From Glutamicibacter sp. JC586 (GTDB taxonomy: Bacteria > Actinomycetota > Actinomycetes > Actinomycetales > Micrococcaceae), in NCBI RefSeq assembly GCF_009805585.1, contig NZ_VHIN01000017.1:124001-188000 (forward strand): DNA of 64,000 bases. The letters run 5' to 3'. Numbering within the stretch: position 1 is the first letter of the stretch; the number at the start of each line of letters is the position of its first letter. The notes below the pieces were generated by a model. The model worked only from the letters and a program-made list of their open reading frames with translations. It was not told the DNA's origin and did no database searches. The position numbers and the translations under genes were made by a program. This document shows positions 1 through 8,534 of the stretch, piece by piece.

Positions 1-2351
1 CCCGGTTGGATCGACTGGAACGTCAGGCAATGACCGGTGGCCCGCTGCCGGCACTTGAAGAATCTGATGCCTCCGGTGCTTCATCTTCGGTCAGTGCACC
101 GGTTAATCCCGTGGCAGCGCGTCAAGGTGCCGCCGCAGTTCGTGAAGCGTTGGCTGCGGCTAAGGCTCGTCGCGAAGGTGCTCCGATGCCGGTTGCCGCC
201 GAAACCCCCGCTGAGCCTGAAGAGCAGCAACCTGTTCAAGCGCCAGCTCAGCAGCAGCCTCCCGTTCAGCAACCAGTTCAGCAGCAACCCGCTCAGCCAG
301 CCGAGCAGGAGCCTGCAGAAGCTCAGGCACCAGCTGTCGAGAATGAAGATCCCAATGCGCCGCTGGACCCAGGGGCCAATTCGTCTCTGAATACCGGCGA
401 AGCCGCTGACTGGGGAGCAACTTGGGGTCCGAAGGACGATAGCCGCTCGGTCACCACCGAAGTTCAGCCTGGCCCTAGCGTTCCTGCAGCACGTCCAGAA
501 GGGGTGGCGCCATTTAGTTTGGTTCCTGACCCATCTAGTGGTGAAGACCTGTCGTTTGGCACGGGAGTTTCCATTGATGACGTCAAGCAGAACCCTGCGA
601 TGGCAGAATTTGCTCGACGAACCGCTGCTACTCGAAGCCAGCAACCAGCAGCACCAGCAGCAGCACCCGCAGCACCCGCAGCACAGCAAGCCTCACAGGC
701 TCCGGAGCCTGAACAGGTCCAGGCCCCGACGCAACCTGTCGCATCCGCGCCAGCACAACAGCAGCCTTCACAGGCTCAAATTGATGCACAGCGCCAGGCA
801 GCTCAGCAGGAGCAGGCACAACGTGAACAAGCTGCGCGAGCGCAGGCCGAACGTGAGGCTCAAGAATCTGCCGCTCGTGAGCAAGCCCAGCGCCAGCAAG
901 CCGAACGAGAAGCTGCTGAGCGTGCTGCTCGCGAGCAAGCACAGCAACAACAACAGGCTCAACCAGCAGCTGCGCAAGCTCAAGTTCAGAACGCAAGTTC
1001 TGGCGTGCAGAAGTTCCAGCAGGCTTGGCCAATGATCTTGGAGCAGCTCCAGGGTAGCTCGCGAGTTCTGCATTCGATGGTCGCCACTTATGGTTCGGTG
1101 GCCGGTTTTGATGGCCGTACGCTCACTTTGGGCTTCAGCAATACCGGCCCCATTGTGAACCTGCGTAACCGACCAGATTTGATGAACATCTTGACCGGTG
1201 TGCTGTCCCAAGTCGCTGGGGCGCCGATTGAGATTGTCTTGACCGAAGGCGGTTCCAACCCGGCTGGCGGTGGTTCCCCAAAAGGTGAGCGCCGGCCACT
1301 ACCGGCGCCAATCCCAGCACCAACTAAGTTCAACAAGCCTGTAACTTCTGCTGGGGTTGCTGCTCGTGCTGCTGCGCGCGCCCAAGCCGCAGCTCCTGCG
1401 CCAACGGCTCAATCGCCGGTTGCCCCGCAGCCCGCTGCGCCAGTGGCACCACAACCTGTTGCGCCTCGTTCAGGTTCAACCGATGGCTATGTCAGTTCCT
1501 ACGACGACGTTCCACCGCCGCTGGATGAACCGTACATGGACGAGCCGCCGTACCCAGACGATCCTTATTACTCTGCGGCACCCGTCGCTCAAGCGCCAGC
1601 GACAGCTGAGCCAACCCGACCGGTTGAAGTTCGACGCCCTACCTCCACTGCCGAGCCAGAAACGAGCACTCAGCCCAGCGAGCCGCGCAGTTTTGGCGGT
1701 CCACCAGTGGCGCCTAAGCCACGCATGACTGCTGGCATGAGCGCGCGTCAGGCCGAGGAGGGAACCGCCAATATTCCGCGCCCGGTTTCTTCCACGCCCT
1801 TGCATCCGCAGAGCACTACCGAGTCTTTCCAGAACTTGGCTGCGCGCGAGCAAGAACCCGCCACTAACCAGGAACCAGAGGTTTCGGCTCCCGCACCTAC
1901 AGCGCAACCCGTTGTAGCACCGGTCGAACAGCGACAGCCAGTTCCCGAGCAGCAGGCGCCTGCCCAGGTAGCACCTGTTGCCTCCCCCGCGCCAGAAGCG
2001 GCACCTAGTTGGGGTGCACCTGCGCGACAGGCTGCCGAGCCTGAAGAAGCTGTTGCTCCGTCGGCCGGCCAACGTATGAGCCGGTATCAGCAGCTGATGA
2101 ATCAGGCCAAGGATTCACCAGCCGCCCCACCGCCGGCACAGTCCGCCGGTGGTTGGGGAGGCCCAGCCGCCGGCGGTGGCCGGGCACCGATAGTAGCCGA
2201 ACCCGAGGAATTCGTCCCGAGCGATGACGACATTCAAGTCGAAGATTCGGCGCTGATCGGTGTTCCTGCCGTTGAACGTTTGCTTGGCGGAATGGTTATT
2301 GAGCAGCGCGATGTCAACGGCAATGTCGTAGAAATCAAACGCAGCTTGTAG
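1..2351 (+). CDS. dnaX: DNA polymerase III subunit gamma/tau, C-terminal part (5' end outside window)
   Basis: This is the clamp-loader subunit of the replicative DNA polymerase; only its C-terminal ~783 codons lie in the window, in frame from base 3, so the ATPase domain is not visible. What is seen is a long low-complexity linker rich in Gln, Pro and Ala, then a compact segment (about visible residues 335-420, from FQQAWPMILEQL to VAGAPIEIVL) typical of the tau domain that contacts other replisome subunits. A second Pro/Ala/Ser-rich linker follows, then a conserved acidic tail ending in ERLLGGMVIEQ. recR follows 92 bases downstream, the usual dnaX-recR order. The call rests on the tau domain, the tail and this neighbour. 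The strong Gln/Ala bias makes long open frames appear on other frames here. Confidence 0.9.
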   Translation, partial: RLDRLERQAMTGGPLPALEESDASGASSSVSAPVNPVAARQGAAAVREALAAAKARREGAPMPVAAETPAEPEEQQPVQAPAQQQPPVQQPVQQQPAQPAEQEPAEAQAPAVENEDPNAPLDPGANSSLNTGEAADWGATWGPKDDSRSVTTEVQPGPSVPAARPEGVAPFSLVPDPSSGEDLSFGTGVSIDDVKQNPAMAEFARRTAATRSQQPAAPAAAPAAPAAQQASQAPEPEQVQAPTQPVASAPAQQQPSQAQIDAQRQAAQQEQAQREQAARAQAEREAQESAAREQAQRQQAEREAAERAAREQAQQQQQAQPAAAQAQVQNASSGVQKFQQAWPMILEQLQGSSRVLHSMVATYGSVAGFDGRTLTLGFSNTGPIVNLRNRPDLMNILTGVLSQVAGAPIEIVLTEGGSNPAGGGSPKGERRPLPAPIPAPTKFNKPVTSAGVAARAAARAQAAAPAPTAQSPVAPQPAAPVAPQPVAPRSGSTDGYVSSYDDVPPPLDEPYMDEPPYPDDPYYSAAPVAQAPATAEPTRPVEVRRPTSTAEPETSTQPSEPRSFGGPPVAPKPRMTAGMSARQAEEGTANIPRPVSSTPLHPQSTTESFQNLAAREQEPATNQEPEVSAPAPTAQPVVAPVEQRQPVPEQQAPAQVAPVASPAPEAAPSWGAPARQAAEPEEAVAPSAGQRMSRYQQLMNQAKDSPAAPPPAQSAGGWGGPAAGGGRAPIVAEPEEFVPSDDDIQVEDSALIGVPAVERLLGGMVIEQRDVNGNVVEIKRSL

Positions 2352-2443
2352 CCCACACCACGGCGAACTGTCGGGGTGAGACACTAGGGTGTAACACGGA
2401 AGATTTCCACTAGATCTACGCAGGAAAAAGAAAGTAGGCGCAC

Positions 2444-3244
2444 GTGTACGAAGGTGCTGTACAGGAACTGATCGACGAGCTCGGTCGCTTACCTGGCATC
2501 GGCCCAAAGTCGGCTCAGCGCATTGCTTTCCACATTCTTGATGCCGATTCTGAGGATATGACCCGGTTGGCCGCTTCGATCCAGCTGGTCAAAGAAAAAG
2601 TTAAGTTCTGCGAGATCTGCTTCAACATCTCGGAGCAGGAGATCTGTGCGATCTGCCGCGATGAACGTCGTGACGGGACCAAGATCTGCATCGTTGAAGA
2701 ATCCAAGGATGTCATGGCCATCGAGCGCACCCGCGCCTTTGGCGGCAAATACCATGTGCTTGGCGGTTCGATTAATCCTTTGGCAGGTATCGGCCCGGAG
2801 CAGTTGCATATCCGTGAGCTGGTCACCCGTCTGGCCGATGAGTCCATCACCGAACTAATTTTGGCGACCGATCCGAACCTTGAGGGTGAGGCCACTGCCG
2901 TGTACTTGGTCCGAGCCCTAGCCCCGTTGGGAATTCGGATCACCCGTTTGGCTTCAGGTCTTCCTGTAGGTGGCGACTTGGAGTACGCCGACGAGGTCAC
3001 CTTGGCTCGCGCTTTTGAAGGCCGCCGTACCGCTGGCTCCAATTCAGCCGCTGCGACCCGTCGCAACGAGTCTTCGGCCCCAGAACTTGCCAAGGATCAA
3101 GATGCGCCAGCTGCTACCCCGACAAGCAAGGATGCGGGGCCGCGGCTGTTCCGCGCGATTGATCCACAGCAGGCTCCCACTATTTCCACATCTGGCCCAT
3201 CGCACCCGGTTGTTCCCGAAATGGACAATCACCGCAACCGGTAA
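2444..3244 (+). CDS. recR: Recombination protein RecR with an extra C-terminal tail
   Basis: RecR acts with RecF and RecO in loading RecA at gapped DNA. Visible in order: helix-hairpin-helix [11 protein letters not shown] (residues 16-26), a four-cysteine zinc finger (C56, C59, C68, C71), and a Toprim domain starting near [10 protein letters not shown] (residue 81). The GTG start at 2444 is preceded by an AGGAAAAAG ribosome-binding sequence. The family normally ends near residue 199, at the [12 protein letters not shown] segment; here the frame runs on for about 67 residues of Ala/Ser/Pro/Thr-rich sequence with no recognisable domain. The core identification is secure. The tail could be a lineage-specific disordered extension or the result of a lost stop codon. 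Confidence 0.93.
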   Translation: MYEGAVQELIDELGRLPGIGPKSAQRIAFHILDADSEDMTRLAASIQLVKEKVKFCEICFNISEQEICAICRDERRDGTKICIVEESKDVMAIERTRAFGGKYHVLGGSINPLAGIGPEQLHIRELVTRLADESITELILATDPNLEGEATAVYLVRALAPLGIRITRLASGLPVGGDLEYADEVTLARAFEGRRTAGSNSAAATRRNESSAPELAKDQDAPAATPTSKDAGPRLFRAIDPQQAPTISTSGPSHPVVPEMDNHRNR

Positions 3245-3265
3245 CCAGCCGAAGTTTTCACCACG

Positions 3266-3309
3266 AACCTCGCATTTCCCGACATCCTCGGGAGGTGCGA
3301 GGTTTTTGT
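3266..3309 (+). terminator. Rho-independent terminator after recR
   Basis: The arms AACCTCGCA and TGCGAGGTT close a hairpin followed directly by a T run; it lies 22 bases after the recR stop. Confidence 0.85.
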
Positions 3310-3351
3310 TATGAACCAGCCAATGCATAGTTGTGCGATGGAACACGCATA

Positions 3352-3398
3352 GTTGATAAACATCAACCATCAGCGTATGGTTGATATAAATCAACCAT
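3352..3398 (+). promoter_or_regulatory. Promoter with two palindromic operators, upstream of the efflux gene
   Basis: A perfect palindrome, ATGGTTGAT-ATAA-ATCAACCAT (3377-3398), and a shorter related one, GTTGAT-AAAC-ATCAAC (3352-3367), lie with centres 28 bases apart. A plausible promoter runs through them: -35 TTGATA (3353-3358), 17-base spacer, -10 TATGGT (3376-3381). Each operator would therefore cover one promoter element. The TTGAT/ATCAA half-sites suit a MarR-family repressor, and the MarR gene is the second gene of this operon, so autoregulation is inferred. Confidence 0.75.
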
Positions 3399-3435
3399 TC
3401 GGCGATCTTTGTCGACCCTTTTCTTTGGAGCTTTA

Positions 3436-5133
3436 ATGACCGACACCGCACCGGTCGTCAAGGTGAAGATGACACACCGAGAAATCCTCACAGCCCTCAC
3501 CGGCATTCTCATGGGTATGTTCGTCTCCATCCTGGCCAACACCGTCGTATCCAGTTCGCTACCCGTGATCGTTTCCGATCTGCACGGTAGTCAGACCTCG
3601 TACACCTGGGTAGTCACCGCCACCTTGTTGGCCACTACCATTTCCACCCCCATTTGGGGCAAGCTTGCCGACCTCGGCAACCGCAAACTGCTGCTGCAGA
3701 TCTCCTTGGCGATCTTCGTACTCGCCTCGGCAGCAGCTGGTTTCTCGCAGACCACCAGCTTCCTCATCGCCATGCGCGTCATCCAGGGTCTAGCCGGTGG
3801 TGGAGTTGGTGCCCTGGCTCAAATTGTCATGGCCGACTTCCTCTCTCCACGCGAACGCGGTAAGTACATGGGCCTATTTGGTGCCGTCATGGCCATTGGT
3901 ACCGTGGGCGGTCCATTGATCGGTGGTTTTGTCACCGACACCATCAACTGGCGCTGGAACTTCTTCATTGCACTGCCTTTTGCTATCGCAGCGGTGGCAC
4001 TAATCCAACGCACCTTGCACCTGCCAGCTATCGCTAAGCGCAAGGTCAAGATCGACTACTGGGGTATCGTCTTGCTCTCCGGTGGCGTGTCCTTGCTGTT
4101 GATCTGGATGTCCTTGGGCGGATCTGAATTCGAATGGGCTTCGACCACCAGCTTGCTGATGGTTATTGGCGCAGTGGTACTGATCGCCACATTCATCGTG
4201 GTTGAGATCAAATCTTCCGAGCCGCTGCTGAACATGTCGCTGTTCAAGAACCGCACCTTCACCTTCGCAGTGATCGCATCGCTGGCTGTTGGTGTGTCCA
4301 TGTTCGGCACCTCAGTCTTCCTGAGTCAGTACATGATCATGGCTCGTGGCGCATCGGCCACCATGGCCGGTCTGATGACCTTCCCACTCATGGGTGGTCT
4401 GCTGGTCATCTCCACCATCGGTGGTGCGATCATCTCGCGCACCGGTAAGTGGAAGGCCCTAGTAGTTACCGGCTCGGTGCTGATCGTCATTGGCCTGTTC
4501 CTGCTGGGAACAATCCACTACGACACCAACTACGCTGTGGTCGCTTCCTTCATGTTCATCCTGGGTGCTGGCATGGGCTTGGTCATGCAGAACATGGTGC
4601 TTGTTGTACAGAACTCCGTGGACATCAAGGAACTAGGAGTTGCCTCATCTTCGGTCAACTTCTTCCGCACCTTGGGCGGTACCGCAGGTACCGCGGGTCT
4701 GGGAGCCATCTTGGCCGCCACTATCCCCGATATGATTGCTGACCGTCAGGCTGATTTGATGCAAGCCATTGGATCGCTGGGCGAAAAGGGACAGGCCATT
4801 GCGCAGATGCTCTCTTCGGGGAATCTGCCAACCGTCTCCACCCTGCCAGAACCAGTGCGAGTAATCTTTGAATCCATCTACGGTGATGCGGTACCTTCAC
4901 TGTTCGCTTTCGCCGCTCCTTTGTCGCTGCTAGTGGTAATCGCCGTGTGCCTGATCCCTAACCAGTCATTGACCACGCAGAACGCCTCTGAACGTCTGCA
5001 GGAAGTTGAAGCCGAAACTACCTTGAACAGCGCTGGCGTCACCGCTGATGCAAAGAGTATCGAAACTGAGCCTATGAAGGTCGAGGCAAATAGCACCGCG
5101 TCCCCCACAGCTCAAAAGTCGGCAGATAACTAG
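3436..5133 (+). CDS. MFS drug-efflux transporter, DHA2 (EmrB/QacA) family
   Basis: A predicted 14-helix proton-driven exporter of the inner membrane, 565 residues. The N-terminal half carries DHA2-type features: the IVVSDLHGS-type loop after helix 1 (here VSDLHGSQTSYTWV), the loop GKLADLGNRK after helix 2, and a motif-C-like stretch GAVMAIGTVGGPLIGG in helix 5. The C-terminal ~60 residues are hydrophilic and Glu/Thr/Ala-rich. The ATG at 3436 is chosen over an upstream TTG because TTGGAG sits just before it. The MarR-family gene follows 10 bases downstream, and paired operators precede the gene, so this is probably a ligand-inducible efflux module. The substrate cannot be told from sequence. 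Confidence 0.9.
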   Translation: MTDTAPVVKVKMTHREILTALTGILMGMFVSILANTVVSSSLPVIVSDLHGSQTSYTWVVTATLLATTISTPIWGKLADLGNRKLLLQISLAIFVLASAAAGFSQTTSFLIAMRVIQGLAGGGVGALAQIVMADFLSPRERGKYMGLFGAVMAIGTVGGPLIGGFVTDTINWRWNFFIALPFAIAAVALIQRTLHLPAIAKRKVKIDYWGIVLLSGGVSLLLIWMSLGGSEFEWASTTSLLMVIGAVVLIATFIVVEIKSSEPLLNMSLFKNRTFTFAVIASLAVGVSMFGTSVFLSQYMIMARGASATMAGLMTFPLMGGLLVISTIGGAIISRTGKWKALVVTGSVLIVIGLFLLGTIHYDTNYAVVASFMFILGAGMGLVMQNMVLVVQNSVDIKELGVASSSVNFFRTLGGTAGTAGLGAILAATIPDMIADRQADLMQAIGSLGEKGQAIAQMLSSGNLPTVSTLPEPVRVIFESIYGDAVPSLFAFAAPLSLLVVIAVCLIPNQSLTTQNASERLQEVEAETTLNSAGVTADAKSIETEPMKVEANSTASPTAQKSADN

Positions 5134-5143
5134 GAGCATTCCA

Positions 5144-5620
5144 GTGGATGTCATCAATTCGGAGGCGGATTCGTGCGGCCAGGAACGCGCTGACCGCTAT
5201 TCCATGGCCGAGCAAGAGCTGTTCTCTCTGCTCGCAGTAACCTCGCGATTCAAACGAGAATTGGCAGTGCGCCTTGACGGGCAGCTCACGCCGGGATATT
5301 TGCCGGTGCTCGGACTCATCTTGCGCCACGGACGAATAACTCAATCCGAGATCTGCGACAGGATCTTGATCGATAAGGCGACACTCTCACGCATGATTTC
5401 TAAACTTGGACAGTTGAATCTAATTGTCCGAGAGGTGAACACCGAGGATCGCAGGGCATTCGATCTGCTTCCTACCGAATTGGCCAGGGAACGTTGGCAC
5501 AGTGGGTTTGAACAGTGGCGAGGGGAACTTCGCTCTCGCATGACCAACTGGGAAGATCAGGACTTGGATACATTGGTGCATCTTCTAGGTAGGTTGAACC
5601 TAGAAATCCAAGCGATCTAA
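5144..5620 (+). CDS. MarR-family transcriptional regulator
   Basis: A 158-residue winged-helix regulator, probably the repressor of the efflux gene just upstream. The recognition-helix region reads SEICDRILIDKATLSRMISKL, followed by the wing with DRRAFDLLPTE, both standard for MarR proteins. The GTG start at 5144 has AGGAG upstream (overlapping the efflux gene's stop region); an ATG about 20 codons in is an alternative. The two genes form a bicistronic unit ending at the hairpin at 5666. Binding to the palindromes at 3352-3398 is inferred from context, not shown. Confidence 0.88.
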   Translation: MDVINSEADSCGQERADRYSMAEQELFSLLAVTSRFKRELAVRLDGQLTPGYLPVLGLILRHGRITQSEICDRILIDKATLSRMISKLGQLNLIVREVNTEDRRAFDLLPTELARERWHSGFEQWRGELRSRMTNWEDQDLDTLVHLLGRLNLEIQAI

Positions 5621-5665
5621 CCGGCCAAGAATCGGCCGCCGAATCAGTGAATAAGCACGGTGCGA

Positions 5666-5708
5666 AAGCTCGGGTGCCACGGATATTCCGCGGCACCCGA
5701 GCTTTTTG
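5666..5708 (+). terminator. Rho-independent terminator after the MarR gene
   Basis: The arms AGCTCGGGTGCC and GGCACCCGAGCT are followed by TTTTTG. The strong GC stem and T run make this a confident terminator. Confidence 0.88.
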
Positions 5709-5752
5709 TCCTGATTCCTGCCGATTCCTGCCAACATGCCTAAACTTCAATT

Positions 5753-6304
5753 ATGGGAATCAAGAGCAGCAATACCGGCGCCATCGCCAACGCCACCGGA
5801 ATTACATGGGACCGATGGAGTACGACCCTAAAGGACGCCAAAGCCAGCGAGATGACACATAAGCAAATCGCCGATCTCGCCTTCTCTCACATGCCTGACT
5901 CATTGCAGAACCCGGGCTGGTGGGCGCAGTCTGTAGCCGTTGCCTTTGAACAAGAAATCGGACGACGGCTTCCCGGTCAAGCTCAGGATGGAACCTTTCA
6001 AGGTTCGGTCAGTACCACCACAAACGATGACTTAGACGCAGCCCTAGCCAAGTGGATAGCCTGCGTCGAAAACCTTGAATCATTCAATGGGCAACGCTTG
6101 GATGCTCCAGCACGAACCAGCGGTTCTGAACGGTGGAGATACTGGCGAGCTAGCTTTAACGACGAAACCAAGACCCAAGTAGACATTGGGCTTAAGGGGG
6201 ACAAATCGTCGGTTGCCATTAACGTTACTAAGGCTAAGACTCCTGATCAGCTGTCTGATTGGAAGAGCTTTTGGCGACAAATGTTGGCCGAATTCAAGAA
6301 ATAG
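5753..6304 (+). CDS. Hypothetical protein with an NPGWWAQ motif
   Basis: A soluble 183-residue protein with no signal peptide or membrane segment. It has the pattern of a family common in actinobacteria: an N-terminal TWDRW segment, an HKQIADLAFSHM stretch, then NPGWWAQSVAVAFEQEIGRR (about residues 50-69), PGQAQDGTFQGSVS, and a C-terminal half with WRYWRASF and DKSSVAINVTKAK resembling part of a START/SRPBCC-like fold. I recognise the pattern but not a function. It stands alone between two terminator-bounded units. The ATG at 5753 lacks an obvious strong ribosome-binding site. Confidence 0.7.
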   Translation: MGIKSSNTGAIANATGITWDRWSTTLKDAKASEMTHKQIADLAFSHMPDSLQNPGWWAQSVAVAFEQEIGRRLPGQAQDGTFQGSVSTTTNDDLDAALAKWIACVENLESFNGQRLDAPARTSGSERWRYWRASFNDETKTQVDIGLKGDKSSVAINVTKAKTPDQLSDWKSFWRQMLAEFKK

Positions 6305-6436
6305 CCAGCGATTTTCAACAGCTGCCGTGAAAGTTTCTAGGCAATATGACCAATGTTTACCGTCACAAGTAGGAGAAGTTGGCCTGTAGCTGTCACAATA
6401 TTTATTTGGTAGATGTCTTGCGTTGTGCCATCAAGG

Positions 6437-6454
6437 AGAAACCGATCGGTTTCT
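6437..6454. promoter_or_regulatory. 18-bp perfect palindrome upstream of lysC
   Basis: The half-sites AGAAACCGA and TCGGTTTCT join without a spacer 56 bases before the lysC start. This could be an operator for a dimeric regulator or an RNA hairpin in the lysC leader. The sequence alone does not decide. Confidence 0.5.
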
Positions 6455-6509
6455 GTCCGTGATGACCGCAACGTCAGGCACAGCTTTCAAACAGGTGGAG
6501 TGAGTGCCC

Positions 6510-7796
6510 ATGGGCCTAATTGTTCAAAAATTTGGCGGTTCGTCAGTATCGGATGCCGAAGGCATCAAACGTGTGGCGCGTCGAATTATTGACACCAAGT
6601 CCCAGGGCCACGATGTCGTAGTTGTCGTCTCAGCAATGGGCGACACCACTGATGACCTGCTGGATCTAGCTGGTCAGCTCACCGACGATGCTCCAGCCCG
6701 CGAAATGGATATGCTGCTCTCCGCTGGCGAACGCATCTCTATGTCTCTGCTCGCGATGGCCATCAACCAGTTTGGTGAACAGGCCGCTTCGTTCACCGGC
6801 TCCCAGGCTGGACTGATCACCGACTCAAGCCACGGCAAAGCCCGCATTATGGAGGTTTCACCTCAGCGCGTGCGCAAGGCCATCGATCGTGGATTCATCG
6901 CTATCGTTGCCGGCTTCCAAGGCATGAGCAAGGAATCCAACAACATCACCACCATGGGTCGCGGTGGCTCTGATACCACCGCAGTGGCACTGGCCGCCGC
7001 ATTGGGTGCAGATGTCTGCGAAATCTACACCGACGTTGACGGTATTTACACCGCTGACCCACGCGTGGTCGCTTCGGCCAAGAAGATCGAGAAAATCACC
7101 AGCGAAGAAATGCTGGAAATGGCCGCTAGCGGCTCGAAGATCCTGCACCTGCGTTGTGTAGAGTACGCTCGCCGCTTTGGTGTGCCACTGCATGTTCGCT
7201 CTTCATTCAGCACTCACGAGGGCACTTGGGTGCTCCCGAACCCCGACGACAAAATCAAAATTCAAGAGGGAGAACCCTTGGAACAGCCAATCATCTCAGG
7301 TGTCGCCCACGACCACTCCGAAGCCAAGGTCACCGTTATTGGTGTGCCGGATATCCCCGGCAAGGCAGCCCAGATCTTCGGCGTCATCGCCGCAGCCCAG
7401 GCCAATATCGACATGATCGTCCAGAACATCTCTACCCGAGGTTCCGGTAAGACCGACATTTCCTTCACCTTGCCAATGACCGAAACTAAAAATGTTCTCG
7501 GCGCGTTGACCACGGCACAGGGTGAGATCGGCTTTGAGGACATTGAGCACAATGACGAGGTCGGTAAGCTTTCGCTGATCGGCGCCGGCATGCGCTCGAA
7601 CCCAGGCGTTTCTTTCACGTTCTTCGAAGCTCTACACAGCGCTGGAGTGAACGTGGATATGATCTCCACTTCCGAAATTCGCATCTCGGTGGTCACCGAC
7701 GCCGACAGGCTCAACGACGCGGTTCGTGCCATCCACACCGCATTCGATCTGGACACCGATGTGGAAGCCACCGTGTACGGCGGCACCGGCCGCTAG
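6510..7796 (+). CDS. lysC: Aspartate kinase
   Basis: Phosphorylates L-aspartate, the first step to lysine, threonine, methionine and diaminopimelate. The N-terminal kinase domain begins with VQKFGGSSV (K7) and includes GRGGSDTTAVALAAAL; two C-terminal ACT regulatory domains lie at roughly residues 270-425 (VTVIGVPDIPGKAAQIF and LSLIGAGMRSNPG). Length 428 residues is normal. The ATG at 6510 is chosen over the GTG at 6504 because GGTGGAG is 9 bases upstream. As in Corynebacterium, a second start inside the gene probably yields a regulatory beta subunit: TTG at 7278, preceded by AGAGGGAG, begins MEQPIISGVA. asd, often next to lysC in actinobacteria, is not adjacent here; an island follows instead. 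Confidence 0.95.
   Translation: MGLIVQKFGGSSVSDAEGIKRVARRIIDTKSQGHDVVVVVSAMGDTTDDLLDLAGQLTDDAPAREMDMLLSAGERISMSLLAMAINQFGEQAASFTGSQAGLITDSSHGKARIMEVSPQRVRKAIDRGFIAIVAGFQGMSKESNNITTMGRGGSDTTAVALAAALGADVCEIYTDVDGIYTADPRVVASAKKIEKITSEEMLEMAASGSKILHLRCVEYARRFGVPLHVRSSFSTHEGTWVLPNPDDKIKIQEGEPLEQPIISGVAHDHSEAKVTVIGVPDIPGKAAQIFGVIAAAQANIDMIVQNISTRGSGKTDISFTLPMTETKNVLGALTTAQGEIGFEDIEHNDEVGKLSLIGAGMRSNPGVSFTFFEALHSAGVNVDMISTSEIRISVVTDADRLNDAVRAIHTAFDLDTDVEATVYGGTGR
7278..7796 (+). other. Probable internal translation unit for the LysC beta subunit
   Basis: TTG at 7278 (codon 257) is in frame with lysC and has AGAGGGAGA 5-8 bases upstream. The peptide would start MEQPIISGVAHDHSEAKVTV, aligning with where the Corynebacterium beta subunit begins. 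It covers both ACT domains. It is inferred from the ribosome-binding site and family precedent. Confidence 0.5.
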
Positions 7797-7809
7797 GCGC
7801 ACAGCCCCG

Positions 7810-7833
7810 CTAAAGCTCATGCCTGCGGCACTG
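7810..7833 (+). repeat. Left 24-bp direct repeat bordering the accessory island
   Basis: Matches 10102-10125 at 23 of 24 positions (one C/A difference at the seventh base). The sequence is one arm of the terminator hairpin found intact at 10104-10156. This copy has lost its partner arm, as if DNA had been inserted into or next to the lysC terminator. Confidence 0.8.
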
Positions 7834-7865
7834 ACGTTTCTAACCGTCGTTGCAGTGGTAGTAGG

Positions 7866-8300
7866 CTAGCATTCGCATGTTAGATCTTGCATACGCCCGA
7901 CTGGAATCATCCAGTCGGGCGATTTGCGTACGCTCCCACAGAACATTACAGATTCCTGCTCCACCTTCTCCGAGCCATGCGTGCTCAAATCAGGACTCTC
8001 CAGAAAATAACAATGCAACAAACCCACTGGTGTCTTCAATAGGTACACAATGCCAAGGACTAAGCGCCTTGCTGGACCACAACATCCATTTTCGTCGCAA
8101 CGTTAATCGACATATGCAACACCAGCTGAACATCTGGTTCCCAGGACAGAGAACCATGCAATGTATCAGGCAACATCGCCATCCTCGAGATTAGCTCTTC
8201 ACTTTCGGTCTCTGCGGTGCGTCCCCGCGCGGCTACACCAGCATCATGCACTTGATGGCACGCTGCACGAGGGTGCTAGTTGCCCGCTGGCCCGGTCCGG
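7866..8300 (-). mobile_element. Decayed IS30-family transposase (C-terminal part)
   Basis: Read right to left in several frames, this stretch keeps the order of IS30 transposase landmarks: STLVQRAIKCMMLV then PRGDA (consensus TLVERxTRxxxLxxLPxGH), then LPDTLHGSLSWEPD (consensus LPxxLRxSLTWDQG), INVATKMDV, SPWHCVPIEDTSGF (consensus SPWQRGTNENTNGL), SPDLSTHGSEKVE (consensus TDLSxHSxExL), and SPDWMIPVGRMQDL (consensus TLxWxTPAExLxxLL). At least one stop codon and several frameshifts interrupt it, and the N-terminal half and ends are missing, so it cannot be active. The alignment is to the family consensus as I remember it. Confidence 0.75.
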
Positions 8301-8428
8301 TGCCTGTTGTTGACAGTTCCTAAAAGACAATCTTAGAGACTGTGGGCCAACCACCCTCGGCATGGTTCCTTGCCCTGTCTAGCCAATGATGGGAGTGGCA
8401 TGATCATAAATTCAGGGAGCGATAAATA

Positions 8429-8464
8429 GATCAGTGCCCACCGCCCATGTGGTGGGTACTGATC
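8429..8464 (-). terminator. Probable terminator of the bacteriocin-like operon
   Basis: The arms GATCAGTACCCACC and GGTGGGCACTGATC (minus strand, one G-T pair) close a 14-bp stem 71 bases past the last gene of the operon. The following sequence is only moderately T-rich, so efficiency is uncertain. Confidence 0.55.
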
Positions 8465-8534
8465 TACAAACATGCGTCCGCTCAGTTTTTGTTTCGTTAC
8501 TACGTTGAGCCGAATAGAGACACAGGGAGAATTG

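Noticed and set aside
640-690. CAG/GCA-rich tract resembling a microsatellite
   Set aside because: It is the coding sequence of the Gln/Ala/Pro linker of DnaX, not an independent repeat.
7894-7921. Hairpin CGCCCGACTGG/CCAGTCGGGCG that looks like a lysC terminator
   Set aside because: It lies inside the IS30 relic, in codons for PDWMIPVG, and no proper T run follows; the symmetry is probably a by-product of that coding sequence.
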